DNA from: Ailurus styani | Taxonomy: Eukaryota; Chordata; Mammalia; Carnivora; Ailuridae | Reading direction: 5' to 3' | Length of the DNA stretch: 64,000 nt | NCBI GenBank assembly: GCA_002007465.1 | Contig: LNAC01000102.1 | Coordinates: forward strand, 3,418,364 to 3,482,363 | Made by a program: the position numbers and the translations under genes | The notes under the pieces: model-generated | What the model was told of the DNA's origin: nothing | What the model saw: the letters and a program-made list of their open reading frames with translations, nothing else | The model's database searches: none | In this document: positions 1-12,375 of the stretch, in pieces | Numbering within the stretch: the stretch's first letter is position 1 | Layout of the letters: every line of letters starts with the position of its first letter

Positions 1-335
1 ATCACTGCCTCTCAGCCTCAATAAACAGATACACAGAAAATAAAACCAGAATAAACAGAAAAAAATAGTTCAACTATTTCACTTGCATGAAAACCCTGCC
101 ACACTGCTTACCCTGTGAGAAGTTCATCTTCATCGTAAGAGATTAAAAAGACTTAACTAAATTATATGACAGGATTTAGCACCTTTCATAATACTTCTCT
201 ACTAACCAATGCGGTAGTTCATGTGCTTCCAGCAAACTTATTGTCTTTTTCAAGTTGTTAATATCTGCTTTTCTATACATATGTGTTTTTCATGAGTCAT
301 ACTGTTTTGTCTTTTGTTTTTTGATTAGTCTTATC
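1..335. other. Unassigned AT-rich sequence
   Basis: No open frame of note and no repeat I recognise. It precedes the first SINE. Confidence 0.5.
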
Positions 336-347
336 AGAAGATATTTT

Positions 348-561
348 AGGGCGCCTGGGTGGCTCAGTGGGTTAAAGCCTCTGCCTTCGGCCCAGGTCAT
401 GATCTCAGGGTCCTGGGATCGAGGCCCACATCGGGCTCTCTGCTCACCACGGAGCCTGCTTCCTCCTCTCTCTCTCTGCCTGCCTCTCAGCCTACTTGTG
501 ATCTCTCTCCCTCTGTGAAATAAATAAATAAAATCTTTAAAAAATTAATTAATTAATTAAA
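348..561 (+). repeat. CAN-SINE (SINEC), young mustelid-type copy
   Basis: The tRNA-Lys-derived head starts 'GGCGCCTGGGTGGCTCAGTG'. A CT-rich middle, the AAATAAATAAATAAAATC tail and an A/T-rich end follow. A perfect 12-bp target-site duplication, agaagatatttt, flanks it at 336-347 and 562-573. The intact duplication and near-consensus sequence mark a recent insertion. Short open frames crossing it are SINE-derived and not genes. Confidence 0.96.
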
Positions 562-589
562 AGAAGATATTTTGTTAGATTTTTAAAAG

Positions 590-3290
590 AATTAGCCTTA
601 ATTTTGTTGATCCTCTCTAGGATACCTTTGCTTTCCAGTTATTAATTTCTTTTTTTATATTTAAGATTCATTCTCCTTATTTTGGAGGGACTTTTTCTAT
701 TCTTCCTTTCCTAAGTTCTTAAACTGGTTTCTTAGCCATTTTTCAGTCTCAATTCCTTCCTAACAGGAGAGTAATATGATATTATTAATATAAGACTTTA
801 ATTCTATGTCGTGCCTTTATATATGCTTTCACAAGTAGAATTTTATTTTTTGATATTAAATATTTCTCTTTTTATTTGTCCTTGATCCATGATTATTTGA
901 ATTATGCTTTTTAGGTATTTGAAAATATATTTCTAAGACAATTTTTGTAATTGATTTCTAATGTATGTAATTTTTCCATTTCTATAGTTTAAAGAATGAT
1001 AGTGTATTGGTGATTTAATATGATTCAATCTATCGTTGTATTTTGGTCACACAATGTGACTGTATAATGCCTACATTTTTTGATTAGTTCAGATTACTTT
1101 ATAGACTAGTATGTGGTCAGTTTTTATAAAATTTTTGTAAAACTTGTAAAGCATATTTATTCTTCAATTTTGGAAGGTTCTTCTATGTGTGCTTCTTAGA
1201 TCAAACCTGTTTATGGAGCTATTTAAATCATCTTAAATTCTTCATGTTTTACATTCTAATTTGATCTAGTTCTTTCTAAGAGAAGTGTGTTACAGTCTCC
1301 CACTATGACTTGACGATGGTACTTTCTCTTTGAAGTTATGTCAATTTTTGCTTTACAGACTTTATAGACTTTACAGCTATATCATTGAGCATATGGAACC
1401 TAAAACTACCTTCAAGGGTGTACTGAATCTTCTGAAAAAAATACAGTGCCCCTCTTTTTTCCCTTTTAAGGTTTTTGCCTTAAAATCTACTTCATAAAGT
1501 ATTAGTATGATTACAACAGTTTTGTTTGTTTTATATTTGATCTAGGTTTTTCCATCCTTTTATGTTCAGCCAGTCTTTCACCTCCCTTTCGTTTCAGCTG
1601 TGTCCCTTATAGACAGTAGTTTAATTGATTTTTGACACTCAGTATCTTTTATTAGGAAAGTGAAGATCTTTTACAATGATTATGATTATTTCGACATTTG
1701 TATCTCCTTCTATCATCTCATTTTATTTCAATTTGTCCCATTTTTCCTTTATTTTCTAACAATCTTCTTGCCTTACTTGAATTGACTTTTGCTTTCTCAC
1801 ATTCCATTATTCTATTTTCTGTTAGTGACTATCCAAGATATTTTTATAGACATATTGAACTCTGAATAAAGTTCAGTGATAATCAAGTATCTCTGTCCTC
1901 TTTCAGAAAAAATAGAGGCAGATTAAAATGTTTTTAAAAATATTGCTATGCTCCCAATTTATATGCTCTTTTATGGATTTCAATTCTAGCTTGACTTAAA
2001 TCTACAAACCTACAAACCTACAAACTAGGTATGTATATTATTTTATATTAAGTAATGTTTACTCAACTTGCTCACCAATTTGCATTTCATTTGCTGACAT
2101 TTCCTTTTTGTATCCCAGACCTATTTTCTGTGGCCATTTTTCTTTTACCCTGTTGAGTTGTTAGAGTTCTTTTAGTGACATGAATTTTGTGGGTGTTGGT
2201 AATGAACACTCTAAGGATCTGTTGTCTGATAGTGCATTTATTCCAACATCTTTACTGAAAGGTGGTCTTTCTGAATTTACATTTATGATGGCCTTCTCTC
2301 AGCACATGAAAAAGTTATCACATTGTCTTTCAGCTTCCACTGTGGTTGAGACATTAATGGTCAATATTTAGGTAATCAATCTTTTTTCTCTGGTTGGTTT
2401 CAAGATCTTCCCTTTGTCTTCTGGATTCTTCAGTTTTACTATAGCTTGTTTTGGTGTGTTTATTTTTGATTTTGTTCCCCTGTCCCCACTACCCTGCTTG
2501 GAATGTGTGGTCCTTTCTGAATCTGAGAAGTTGTGTCTTTAGTAAATTCTGGGTCAAAAAAAATACAGTTATTATTTCACATAATGCCAGATCTCTAACT
2601 CTTCTGATCTCCTTTTTTTTTTAATTTTTAGAGAGAGAGAGAGAGAGAGATCATTTCCATGAGTGGGGGGGTGGGGCGGTGCAGAAGGAGAGGGAGGTGG
2701 AGAATCTTAAGCAGGCTCCATGCCCAGCACAGCCCGACTTAGAGTCTCACAATCCTGAGATCACGACCTGAGCAGAAATCAAGAGTCAGTTGCTTAACTG
2801 ACTAAGCCACCCAGTTGCCCCTCTTCTGATCTCCTTTTAGATACAGACTGGCTGCCTGCCTCTAATATTTATGTGCTCTAATCTCACTTCCACTTTTACC
2901 ATTTCTTTCGTTTAGCTTTATTTTAAACAATTTCTTCTGCTCTATCTTTGATTTTATTAATTATATCTTTAATTCTGTAATAAGTTGCTTTTGTTTCCAT
3001 TAATATAGTGTTTTGATTTCTAGAAATTCTATTAATTTCTGGTCATACTTCCAGTTCTGTCTTTTATTCTCTCAACATGCTACCCTCTAATCTCTGTAGG
3101 GGTCTGACTCTGTGGCTTGTGATTTCTGTGGAATCTTGCCCATGGTGGGTTATTTCTTCATAGAACAATGTACCATATTTACTTACCTTTTCTCTTTTGA
3201 TGAATAATTTGTTTTCAATTCAGATCTGTTGCTATCTCCTTGAGCAGATGTGCTAATCTCATTTGCAGATACCTAAGAATTGTAACTGCT
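590..3290 (-). mobile_element. Old L1 (L1M class), with ORF1 and ORF2 endonuclease relics
   Basis: Read on the minus strand, about 1620-1545 resembles the L1 ORF2 endonuclease start (the C-L-x-E-T-H type region). About 1310-1287 translates V-I-V-G-D-x-N-T, matching the conserved endonuclease motif IIVGDFNT. Further upstream on that strand (about 2570-2170) the text resembles the ORF1 C-terminal region, and 3290-2840 resembles the L1 5' end and ORF1 start. Stops and frameshifts are frequent, so it is inactive. The 3' part is missing at the low-coordinate end. A minus-strand SINE interrupts it at 2617-2820. Subfamily not assigned. Confidence 0.75.
2617..2820 (-). repeat. CAN-SINE, older copy inside the L1
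   Basis: Minus orientation: T-rich tail, a (GA)n stretch, then the inverted SINE head ending 'actaagccacccagttgccc'. Target-site duplication of 18 bp, ctcttctgatctcctttt, at 2599-2616 and 2821-2838, perfect. Its body is more diverged than the young copies. Confidence 0.93.
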
Positions 3291-5184
3291 GTTCACAGGG
3301 TCCACATTTTCAGTTCATAGTCCCTAAAATGGCTGCATCCATCTCACTCCCACTAGCAGTAGGGGATAATAGATGTTTTCCAGAAAACCTCATCAATACC
3401 TGATATTGTCAGAATTTTATATTTTTTGTCAATCCTGTAGGTTACAGAGTAACTATACAGCTATTTTTAAGTTTGTATTGCCCTAAGTTACAATAGTATT
3501 CCATATCTTTTCAAATAGTTATGGCCATAAATTGCTATATGTTTTGTCAAATTTCTCTAGAAAACAAGTAATGCTTGTTACTACCTGAACTGCATATTGT
3601 TTTGTAGTGAAGTGTTCTAGTGTAAATATAGTTAGCATTGTTGATTAGATAGAGATCTCTATCCCTTGTGTTCCAGACACGGAGACAGCAATGTTGCAAT
3701 GTTTTTACTTTGTACACAACCAATAGCAAGAATTTGTTTGCAAAGAAACAATCTCAATCTTGTCTCTTCCAAAATCTCTACTCCTTATAACCATTCTGTT
3801 TCTAAAGTAGCACCTGGGAATACTATCACAGTAGGTGTCAGGAAAAATAATTTGCACGCATATGCTTCTTGGGTGTTGTGTGAAAAACAAAATTCTATAT
3901 ATGATAAATAAGATTTCATTTTTAAAAAGTTATATAATGGTTTGAGAAAAGAGAAATGGACTTTGGATGTTTTTAGTTTTTACCTATCTCTTCTCTTTAG
4001 AAACAAAAGTTAATATCCTGAATTTTAGGCATCAAGGAACCATGTATCTTGCTAACGCATATTATAAGATGTTAAAGTGCAAATACCAAAACTCAAGGTA
4101 TTACGTGTCTCCAGTATTACATCAGATTCTACAAATGGATATTATAATTGTTTCAAAGATTTTGGGAAAGAACAAGAAACAGTCCCAAAGCAACAATCAG
4201 CTAGTCCTACATCAATTAACATAGCCATAAACTAATTAGCTCTAATGTGAACTGTCAGGGCTATTTTCAGGCTGATTACTAAGAGATATCTGATTACTCT
4301 AAATGCCCACACACTTCCAATGATTTACATAGTCACTTTGAGAAAAAACATGCTCCAATAGAACCTAAGAATTACAAGTATTAAAAACATCAGAGAAATT
4401 ATCTGAGGGCTCTCATTGCCTGACAAACCAGAATTATATATGAACAGAGTTATTCACTATGATATTTAGTAAAACTAAAGGCTTTTATTAGCTATAATCC
4501 AGTTTGCATTCATTTCTGTAACCAGCAAATAAACATTAACAAATTTATTAATCAAGGGCCTTTGTATAGGCCTATTGTTAAGGGTAATTATTTGTTAGCT
4601 TAAATGAAACTGCTTTGACTACTATTATTATTACACTAATATACTTAGTAGGGCTGGCTACCTGCCAGATATATTAGAAACATACAATTTTGTAGATGCT
4701 TTTGAAATTCAAAAACATTAGCCCTTATTGATAGCAATACTAGTTGTAATAAACAAAGGAGACTCAGTTCAAAAAATAAATTATTACACTTGATGAATAG
4801 GTAAAATCAAATTTTTAATGAATTTTTTAAAAAGCTGTTAACCCGTGTATGCTCTCTAGTCATAGTTATTGAATTCCCATTTATTTGATTAGCTGTAGAA
4901 AATCCACAGATGTTTTGGTGAATGTGAATAACCTACTAAACTGTGACATGTAAGCAAATACCTGTGTCCAAAAGCTATGTTGCTGAAGATGGCATTCAGG
5001 AAACACTGTTGCTAGGTAACAAATTGCCCTCCAGCCTGCAGTCAGCCATTTTGAAAGAGTCAATGTGAGACTATGTAAAAGTATGTCAAGAAGGTAAAAT
5101 ACATAACCAATATTCAATCAGTCTACAAAAATGAAACCACAACCTGATAAACAGATGAATCAAGAAGACAGACTACATCTGCAG
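3291..5184. other. Unassigned sequence
   Basis: AT-rich, with only short open frames (up to about 85 codons) on both strands and no codon or motif signal. No repeat family recognised. Confidence 0.5.
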
Positions 5185-5400
5185 ATTACTTCACAATTTA
5201 AGAAGCATTTTTAAACAATCTCTGATTTGATTCTCATAACATCAGGCAACAAGGCAGACATTTATTTGTATCCTATAAATGAAGAAACCGGTCCAGAGAA
5301 GTCATGCACCTATAAGACTATAGGCACACAATTCAGTCTCAGGTCTTTGGTACCTAAATTCAGTTCTTTCTTTCTAGTTCTCATTTCTCAAGCATATGAT
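5185..5400 (-). repeat. MIR (ancient tRNA-derived SINE)
   Basis: The order 'tctgatttgattctcataac', then 'tgaagaaaccggtccagaga', then a loading region ending near 'cagtctcagg' follows the antisense MIR consensus (tctcatttaatcctcacaac ... gatgaggaaactgaggc). Diverged; ends approximate. Confidence 0.7.
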
Positions 5401-5585
5401 TTTTGTGGTAATACAAGTAGACATTTCAAAATGGCAGTTCCATCACCATTGGCAAGTCCAGTTTGACATGGAAAGACACTAGAAAAAACCTCACGAGACG
5501 TTGCTTCAAATGTAAAAAAGTAATGGCTGGACAAGAACCCAAAACACAGAAACAATCACCATATCACGGAAATAATATGAATGGT

Positions 5586-5765
5586 TATCATAACTGCATC
5601 CTCACACAACTTTCAAAAGCTCTATTTTGTGAATAAAGAAATTGAAGCTCATAGCAAGGAATTAGTGGTACTCTGACACTGGTATCTAGCAGCGCTGATG
5701 TTTGAACTGTCTAATATCAAAACCAATGTTCTTTTCAAAATACTACAAGGCATTACAGAACTCAA
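5586..5765 (-). repeat. MIR fragment
   Basis: The run 'catcctcacacaac', 'gaataaagaaattgaagctc' and 'caaggaattag' follows the antisense MIR core. It lies 190 bp after another MIR in the same orientation but is a separate copy, because the core appears twice. Confidence 0.65.
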
Positions 5766-6420
5766 TGGATACAATAAAATAGTAAGATTTTGATCTTTCC
5801 AGGCAGCAAGAGGCATGTTACATGTGACCTATACTGATACAGCATTGGCAATTAGTACTCACATTATATGATCTACACAGACTTTAATTTACACTAATAG
5901 ATAGTAAACAGAGAAAGAATAGAATGTGAATTATTTTTTGAAGCAAAATTCTATGCAAAGAGTATTTCATTTAGATGCCATGTTAATCACTTCCATCTTC
6001 CTTAGGTAATTTTTTTAAAAAGTCAGTTACTCATGTCTCGGTTAATTGTGAAATGCTTCTCCCACTTCTTCCCTTAGCCAAAGTTAAATCTCTCTGCTTC
6101 CATTCTGATTCACTGGGAAAAAATAAGCTGATATTGACCCACAGGTTTACCTAACACCCAGACAACTGAGATGAGTTACATTTTGATCTTTCCAGGTTTA
6201 AGATGTCTGCCCATGTGGACTACAGAGAATGCAAGACTCAGACTGGAGGACACTGCTATGAAGAGAAAAAAGTGAAAACTTTTAACTGCATTTACATGAA
6301 TATACAGTGAACCAATGGAAGAGCAGAGTGGGTCAGAGCACATATGGGCATGCCAATCCCTTGTTCCTTCCAACTCTTTGACAAGTCCCAGCATCACTTA
6401 ATAAACTTATAAAACACTTT
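5766..6420. other. Unassigned sequence
   Basis: No gene or recognised repeat. The only open frame (73 codons, minus) shows no known motif. Confidence 0.5.
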
Positions 6421-6690
6421 ATATTCATACTTCTGACCTTTTTTGAGTATAGTTTACACACAATGTTACATTAATTTCAGGTATGTGATTCAACTTGTCT
6501 AAATGTTATGGATAAAGAATATGTGTGTGCATGCACGTGCACGTGTGTGTGAATAGGAATGTTACACAGCCATTAAAAAAAGGATGAGACCTTTGCCATT
6601 CTGACAACACATAGACCTAGAGGGTATTATGCTAAGTGAAATAAGTCAGATAGAGAAAGACAAATACTATATGATTTCACTGATACTTCT
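6421..6690. mobile_element. L1 3'-end fragments in opposite orientations
   Basis: 6440-6500 ('tttgagtatagtttacacac ... ttcaggtatg') reads as an antisense L1 3' UTR. 6508-6690 ('atggataaagaatatgtgtg', 'cctagagggtattatgctaa', 'gtgaaataagtcagatagag') reads as the sense L1 3' region. The switch occurs near 6500-6510. A short (TG)n stretch lies in between. This is the layout expected from a 5'-inverted L1 insertion. Confidence 0.7.
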
Positions 6691-6866
6691 GAACTTTTAA
6701 TTCCCCAAACCTTTGGAACTATGTGACAATATGAGGAACCTCCTTTTTCTCATTTCTATTCACTCCCTCAAAATAACATAATGACTTTAGGATAGTAATT
6801 TCAGTTTAAATCACATGAAACACAAACTATGGTGGTAAGAATTCTAAAATATGACCACCCCCTTTC

Positions 6867-6924
6867 AAAAAAAAATATATATATTATATATATATATATA
6901 TATTATATATAATATATATATATA
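6867..6924. repeat. A-run followed by (AT)n tract
   Basis: Nine A residues lead into about 50 bp of almost pure alternating A and T, interrupted by a few TTA and AA steps. It is self-complementary and abuts the 5' end of a SINE. Confidence 0.97.
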
Positions 6925-6927
6925 CCT

Positions 6928-7120
6928 GGGATGCCTGGATGGCTCAGTCAGTTAAGCATCTGCCATCGGCTCAGGTCATGATCTCAGGGTCCTGGGATCA
7001 AGTTCTGCATTGGGTTCCTTGCTTGGCGGAGAACCTGCTTCTCCCTCTGCCTGCTTCTCCCCCTGCTTGTGCTCTCTCTCTGACAAATGAATAAATAAAA
7101 TCATTTAAATAAAAAAATAA
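6928..7120 (+). repeat. CAN-SINE, older subfamily
   Basis: The head 'ggatgcctggatggctcagt' with 'cagttaagcatctgcc' is the older head form, followed by a CT-rich middle and 'aaatgaataaataaaatc'. The 5' end sits directly at the (AT)n tract, so the target-site duplication cannot be read clearly. Confidence 0.92.
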
Positions 7121-7254
7121 TTTTTGAAGAAAATGTTTTCTATGGACATCTGCTCCCCGGTTTGTATGCTAAACTTAAATATTTTATAGTCAGATAGTTT
7201 CTTAAATAAATCACAATATAATTTCATGCTGAGAGGCTATTTATTAAGAAAAAA

Positions 7255-7540
7255 ATCATAATAGTTCATATTTATAAAGCACCAGACACTGTCCTAGGCA
7301 GTTTAAGTACACATCTTCACATTTAAATTTCAAACCACCTCTTGCCACAGGTACTATTATTTGTCCCTTTTGACAAGATTACATATGATAAGTAAGTTCG
7401 TTGCTAGTAAATAAGTAAATAAATAAGTAAATAAGTAAATAAATGAGTAAATAAGTTACATTGCTAGTAAACAAAGCAATCAGAATTTAAAGTCATTCCA
7501 GCTCCTAAGTTGGTGCTTTCAACCACCATGAATCATGCAT
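7255..7540 (-). repeat. MIR interrupted by a microsatellite
   Basis: Antisense MIR: 'aatagttcatatttataaag', 'cactgtcctaggcag', 'ggtactattatttgtccc' come before the break. 'gctagtaaacaaagcaatca' and 'ggtgctttcaaccaccatg' come after it. The expanded segment at 7401-7470 lies where the MIR consensus reads 'gctagtaagtggcag'. Confidence 0.75.
7401..7470. repeat. (AAATAAGT)n microsatellite
   Basis: AAATAAGT and AAATAAAT units at 7408-7455 are bracketed by identical 10-mers ttgctagtaa at 7401-7410 and 7461-7470, so the expansion duplicated part of the host MIR. Confidence 0.93.
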
Positions 7541-10119
7541 CCCATGGAGTACTTAGGAAGATTATACAGTGAAAGAGATAATCATAAACATTTCTATATT
7601 CCTTATCATAATATAGTATTTTCCATAAACTTCACAAAAGGTATTTTCTTTCCTATGCTATAATGGGCATTACAAGGTATGTAATTAGATTACATATTCA
7701 ATGCCTGCTTATTTGGGGAAAATATATTTGCCCCGTCACAGAACACAGTTCCATTTCATTCTCAGATATTTTACATTTACCATAATAATATTCTAAACTG
7801 CAACAAGTTTAAACACACAGCAGGAAACTGCCTAGTAAAGACAAATCTGTTCAATATAGATTTAATTATAAAGGCATTTAACTTCACTGGTAGCAATCAT
7901 TACATGATACTTCACACAACATTAAATGGAGAGCCTGTTAGGAAAGATAGATTACCTCAAAACTGAAAGCCACATACATATCACTAAAGTGTTTGACATC
8001 TTACATATTTCAGACGGCTATTTCTTAAGAGTCAAAGACCAGTCCTGTTCAAATGCCTTGGCTTGACCTCAAATTCTCTTTGGAAGTAAGTTGGATAAAT
8101 CATATACTCCCAAATTAAATACTTATATTGTACCAAGTTAAATATGTACTAAGAAAGTATAATATTCAATGATAGAGAATTAATAATACACACTACTAAA
8201 ACTGACTTCTTGCGCCTCTAATAGATCATGTTATGCTCTATCTACTCACTAACTTCACTGAAAGCAGTACTTCAACTTAATTTATATAACTATTTTTAAA
8301 GAAATGCCATTTAAACTTCATAATATACACTCTGCATCACACTGTTTTAATCACATTAATGATAGGATACAAATCCTCAGGGGTGTACTTATAGAAGAAA
8401 TAAGACCATGCAATCAGTGCATCAAGGTTTTGTCATTGAAAATGACTTTAAGAAATATAAAGGTGTTTTAGAAATGTGATCAAGAATTAGAGTTGAACCA
8501 AGTTCTTAAGAGATAGCCCAGTGTCAAACCATGATGACCAAATACAACAGGAAGACCAGAAATTAAGGAACAGGGCAATAAACTGAAAGTCAAGGCAAGA
8601 GTGAGAAGCAGAAAAATTCTGAGAAGTAAATGGGGCATCTGCCAATCACTAATGCTGGTCGGTAGATTCAAGATTCAAAAATAGGCAGCGCTGACTTCGT
8701 AAATAGATGGCAGAATATAGCACTGGTGATATCTTACTGTATTAAAGTCTTCAAGCTTACACTGACAATAGCTCACCGTATTTATCAATACAAGTAAAAA
8801 GTGAAATACGTAGGTAAAGTTTAAACTAAGTAAACTTCTTAATCACTGGTTAGAAATTAAAAATCAGCACCAAATGAAATGTATGCAATAGTCAGACTAT
8901 GTTCAAAAACTGTGGATTTTGTAATGGGGGATAGGGAGGATATCTTTTTCAGAGACTCTGGTCCAATAATAAAAATGGGAGATGGGAGATGGAAATGAGA
9001 AGGGAGAAAGCTGGAGAGAGAAAGGTGACTTTAATAGATTTGTCTTCTATAATTTTTTCTTTACTATATTTCAGATTGTTTGATTTTAATTATTTTTAAA
9101 GATTTTGTAAGAATTTACTATTTTCACATTTAATGATTTGAAACTATCCAGGGTAGGTATAAGTTAGACATATAACATATTTATCTGTGAGATGGTAAAT
9201 ATCTTTATTCTCTCACTGGTTAAATTACAAGTCATTGAATAATGAAATTCCATTTTCCACCACTTAACTTCTACAAATGAAGAACTGTCATCTTTTCACA
9301 TCCCTCCTCTAAAGGACACATTAATTGACTTAGAATTTTATAATCAATAGTATATATGACAGTAGAAAAATCAAAATGATTTAATTGTGTTAATTGCTCA
9401 CTGACACTCATCTGGGTATATTTGAGGAAACAAAAATGACACTTTCATCATTAATAAATACATTAGGCTATATGAATAATTGAACCCACAGGAAGTATTT
9501 TTCTTCACTAATTTGTGGTACATCTTTCACTGAAATAATAAGAGAGCAGACAGCAGTCACTCTAGTTCAATGGCACTTCACCATTCAGGGGTCTTAAGAT
9601 TGGTGAAAGCTACGAGATTTCTCTCCAGAAATATGCAGTTAAACATAGACACATTTTATAAATCATTTTTGGTGGTAAAATTGGTGGCAACAGTGGAGTC
9701 AGGAATCCAATATCTAGAGCTAGCTCTCATCTGCTTTCCCATTCTTTCTTTCGGTAGCTTCACAAAGACCTATTTCCATGAACATTGTAGTTCTCTGGCT
9801 ATAACATACAAATACTACTATTTTCTCTTTTCCTTTATGAATTGCTGGGCAACATTCAACAAATATCCTTTGACGTTGTCTTTAAAATGGATTATCAATC
9901 TATTTCAGTTGATAAACACGTCCCTAATAAACTGAGTATTTCAGTATCAGTAAATGAGCTAAAGACAATGTGTCACGTTCACATGTCACCAGTTACAGGT
10001 CAATTTCAAAATAAATAATGATGCAATTAAAAGTGCATTTGCACTTTACTAGCTCTTTTAAGTTTTATACAGTTACCTTGTGAGACGGTTTTTGGAAATG
10101 AAGTCACTTTTAAACAAAG
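7541..10119. other. Unassigned sequence
   Basis: No recognised repeat and no supported gene over 2.5 kb. The longest open frame is 121 codons on the plus strand (9570-9935). It is rich in Phe, Leu, Tyr and Ile, as expected from AT-rich DNA, and has no motif I recognise. Confidence 0.45.
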
Positions 10120-10200
10120 AAAACATATTTAAAATATGTCTGATGTATAGTATGTACTCAGTAAATATTATTTGTAGAATAAATGAATGAATGTTGCTCT
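10120..10200 (+). repeat. L2 3'-end fragment
   Basis: 'gtatgtactcagtaaatatt' followed by 'aataaatgaatgaatg' is the usual L2 terminal motif. Only the 3' end is clear. Confidence 0.55.
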
Positions 10201-10919
10201 TGGATTCTTCATTCTGAAGGGGGAATGTGTGTGTGAATGTGTTTAAGGGTAACCTGTATAACATTTCACTTGTTTTCCTCTCAGTAATCTTCCTTGTTCG
10301 CAATTTAATGTTTTTACATATCTTACCTTGTAATGAGAGATCTATCTACCTATATGGTATCAAGATGCTTTAAAGTATTCAAAATACATTAGTTTTTCAA
10401 CTAGGAGAGATACCACAGCTGATACTGTGAATAATTTAACCTTTTCTCAGTGATTCATGTTCAACCTTTAGCAATATCAATAAATGCAAGATTTCAAGCC
10501 CAAGGGGCATGACCTCAAGGGTTCTCAAGTTGGCTATGACAGATTGTTTTTTTATATTAAACAACCACAAAAAAAGTTTTAAAATTATTTTGTCTCAATT
10601 TTATGGAGTATTTTGTTTTCCGTTCTCTTCCTCATTATCAACTGGTAAATATTCCAACTTTGGATTTGTTTTTGTCTACACCTGCCAGCCCATTTTACCT
10701 TTCTAAACTGCTATGTATGGTCTTCTTTCAATTAGTACACAGAATACTTACGTGCAAAATTAGAATAAGTAATTAGGTTGGGAGTAAAGGCCTGTGAATA
10801 AAATACCTGGCTTTATACTTTTATTTTCAAAAACTGCTGTTTTTCTGTATTACTTGGAGTTGCCAGATAGATAAATCCATGTGTCATATTTTACTATTAT
10901 AAAAACAGTCAATGTTAAG
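10201..10919. other. Unassigned sequence
   Basis: Nothing recognised beyond short open frames (76 codons minus, 65 codons plus). Confidence 0.45.
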
Positions 10920-11330
10920 AAGACCCATTATTATCTTTGTGTAAGTTCAAAGGTTATCTCTGTCCTGGTCATTTGCTTATTGCTTTCTGACCCATTCCCA
11001 TTTCCTCCTCTGGGCTGTTGAATAGTAGATTTGACCAGGGCAGGCACTGGAAGATGGGCTGAAAGGGAAAAACCAAGGTTTTTCTCATACCTCCCACAAA
11101 CCTGCTTTAACTGGCATCTTTTCAGATTGAACAGCCATTCCCTCCATGAGTCTAGCCCCTCCTACCTTCTGGGGTCTGGTAGCGCCATCTCTTCTCTGTA
11201 TTTCCTAGACCTAGGGGTGGTATCCGTGGTATTATTGTCCTCTTATTGCTAATCCCTCACCATCCTATTTGGGTCCCCAACTCTTCCATCACCTGCATAA
11301 ATACTTCCCTTGGCTGCAACAACCCATCTG
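10920..11330 (+). repeat. Ancient interspersed repeat, family not assigned
   Basis: The series 'agacctaggggtgg', 'ttattgctaatccctcacca', 'atttgggtccccaac', 'cctgcataaatacttccc' follows a repeat text I know from many mammalian introns (probably a LINE 3' end). The segment at 47540-48010 seems related and lies in the same orientation. Family name withheld. Confidence 0.4.
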
Positions 11331-11699
11331 CCTACCAAGCTCCTTCTTTGTCAGCTCCATGACAAAACCACAACTTTAGTGTCCCCAGAACATATTAATT
11401 TTCAGGGAGAAAAGGTCCTTAAAATACCTATAGTTAACCATAATAAAAAGTTCCAACTTATTGTAACAATTTTAAAATCAGGATACAATGACAGATCCTA
11501 GTGAAAAAATGAGTGATTGGCCTAGCAGAATTAATGTCACAAAACAGGCTTCGTTTAAAAAACTAATTAGCTTCAAAAACTAATTTTTTAATGAAATATT
11601 ATATAAAAAACAAAATACCACACATCCATGTGGAACAATGTGTATTAAAACCAGTCTTTATACTGTTTATAAGCAATTATAAGCAGAATCATAAATCTT

Positions 11700-11891
11700 C
11701 TTTTTTTAAGATTTTATTTATTTTTCAGAGAGAGAAAGAAACAGAGCACAAGCAGGGAGAGCTACAGGCAGAAGGAGAAGCAGACTCCCCACTGAGCAAG
11801 GAGCCTGATGTGGGACTTGGGTCCCAGGACCCAGGGATCATGACCTGAGCCAAAGGCACATACTTAATCCACTAAGCCACCCAGGCATCCT
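11700..11891 (-). repeat. CAN-SINE
   Basis: Minus orientation: 'tttaagattttatttatttt', a GA-rich middle, 'gatcatgacctgagcc', then 'ccactaagccacccaggcat'. Flanks 'gcagaatcataaatc' and 'gtagaatggtaaacc' may be a decayed target-site duplication. Confidence 0.94.
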
Positions 11892-12149
11892 GTAGAATGG
11901 TAAACCTTGATACACATTCATGTATTATCATCAGTTTATAAACCTCATGTACTAATATCACGTCACAACAATTTTTTTTGAAGAATGTACTTTTAAGTAG
12001 GATCTTATTATTAAAATTTTTAAATACATTTGGCTTGCAGCCTTGATCAGAATTGAATTATGTAATTAATAAGTTTTCATGTATTGATATCCTCAGTTGA
12101 CTACACTCAGTATACTATAGTACTTTTAATCAATAAAACACTCTTTCTG

Positions 12150-12357
12150 GGCGCCTGGGTGGCTCAGTGGGTTAAAGCCTCTGCCTTCAGTTCAGGTCAT
12201 GATCTCAGGGTCCTGGGATCGAGGTCCACATCAGGCTCTCTGCTGAGCAGGGAGCCTGCTTCCTCCTCTTTCTCTCTCTGCCTGCCTCTCAGCCTACTTG
12301 TGATCTGATCTCTCTGTGTCAAATAAATAAATAAAAAATCTTTTAAAAAAAATAAAA
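12150..12357 (+). repeat. CAN-SINE, young mustelid-type copy
   Basis: Starts 'gcgcctgggtggctcagtgg' with the GTTAAAGCCTCTGCC signature. A perfect 18-bp target-site duplication, aataaaacactctttctg, lies at 12132-12149 and 12358-12375. Open frames here on both strands are SINE-derived. Confidence 0.96.
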
Positions 12358-12375
12358 AATAAAACACTCTTTCTG

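Noticed and set aside
350..420. tRNA-Lys-like sequence with A and B box similarity
   Set aside because: It is the head of a SINE and cannot fold as a full tRNA with an intact acceptor stem. The same applies to the other SINE heads in the window.
7401..7470. Regularly spaced direct repeats resembling a CRISPR array
   Set aside because: 8-bp units without spacers in a mammalian genome; a microsatellite.
9570..9935. 121-codon plus-strand open frame as a membrane protein gene
   Set aside because: Hydrophobicity is expected from AT-rich DNA; no signal, splice context or homologue recognised.
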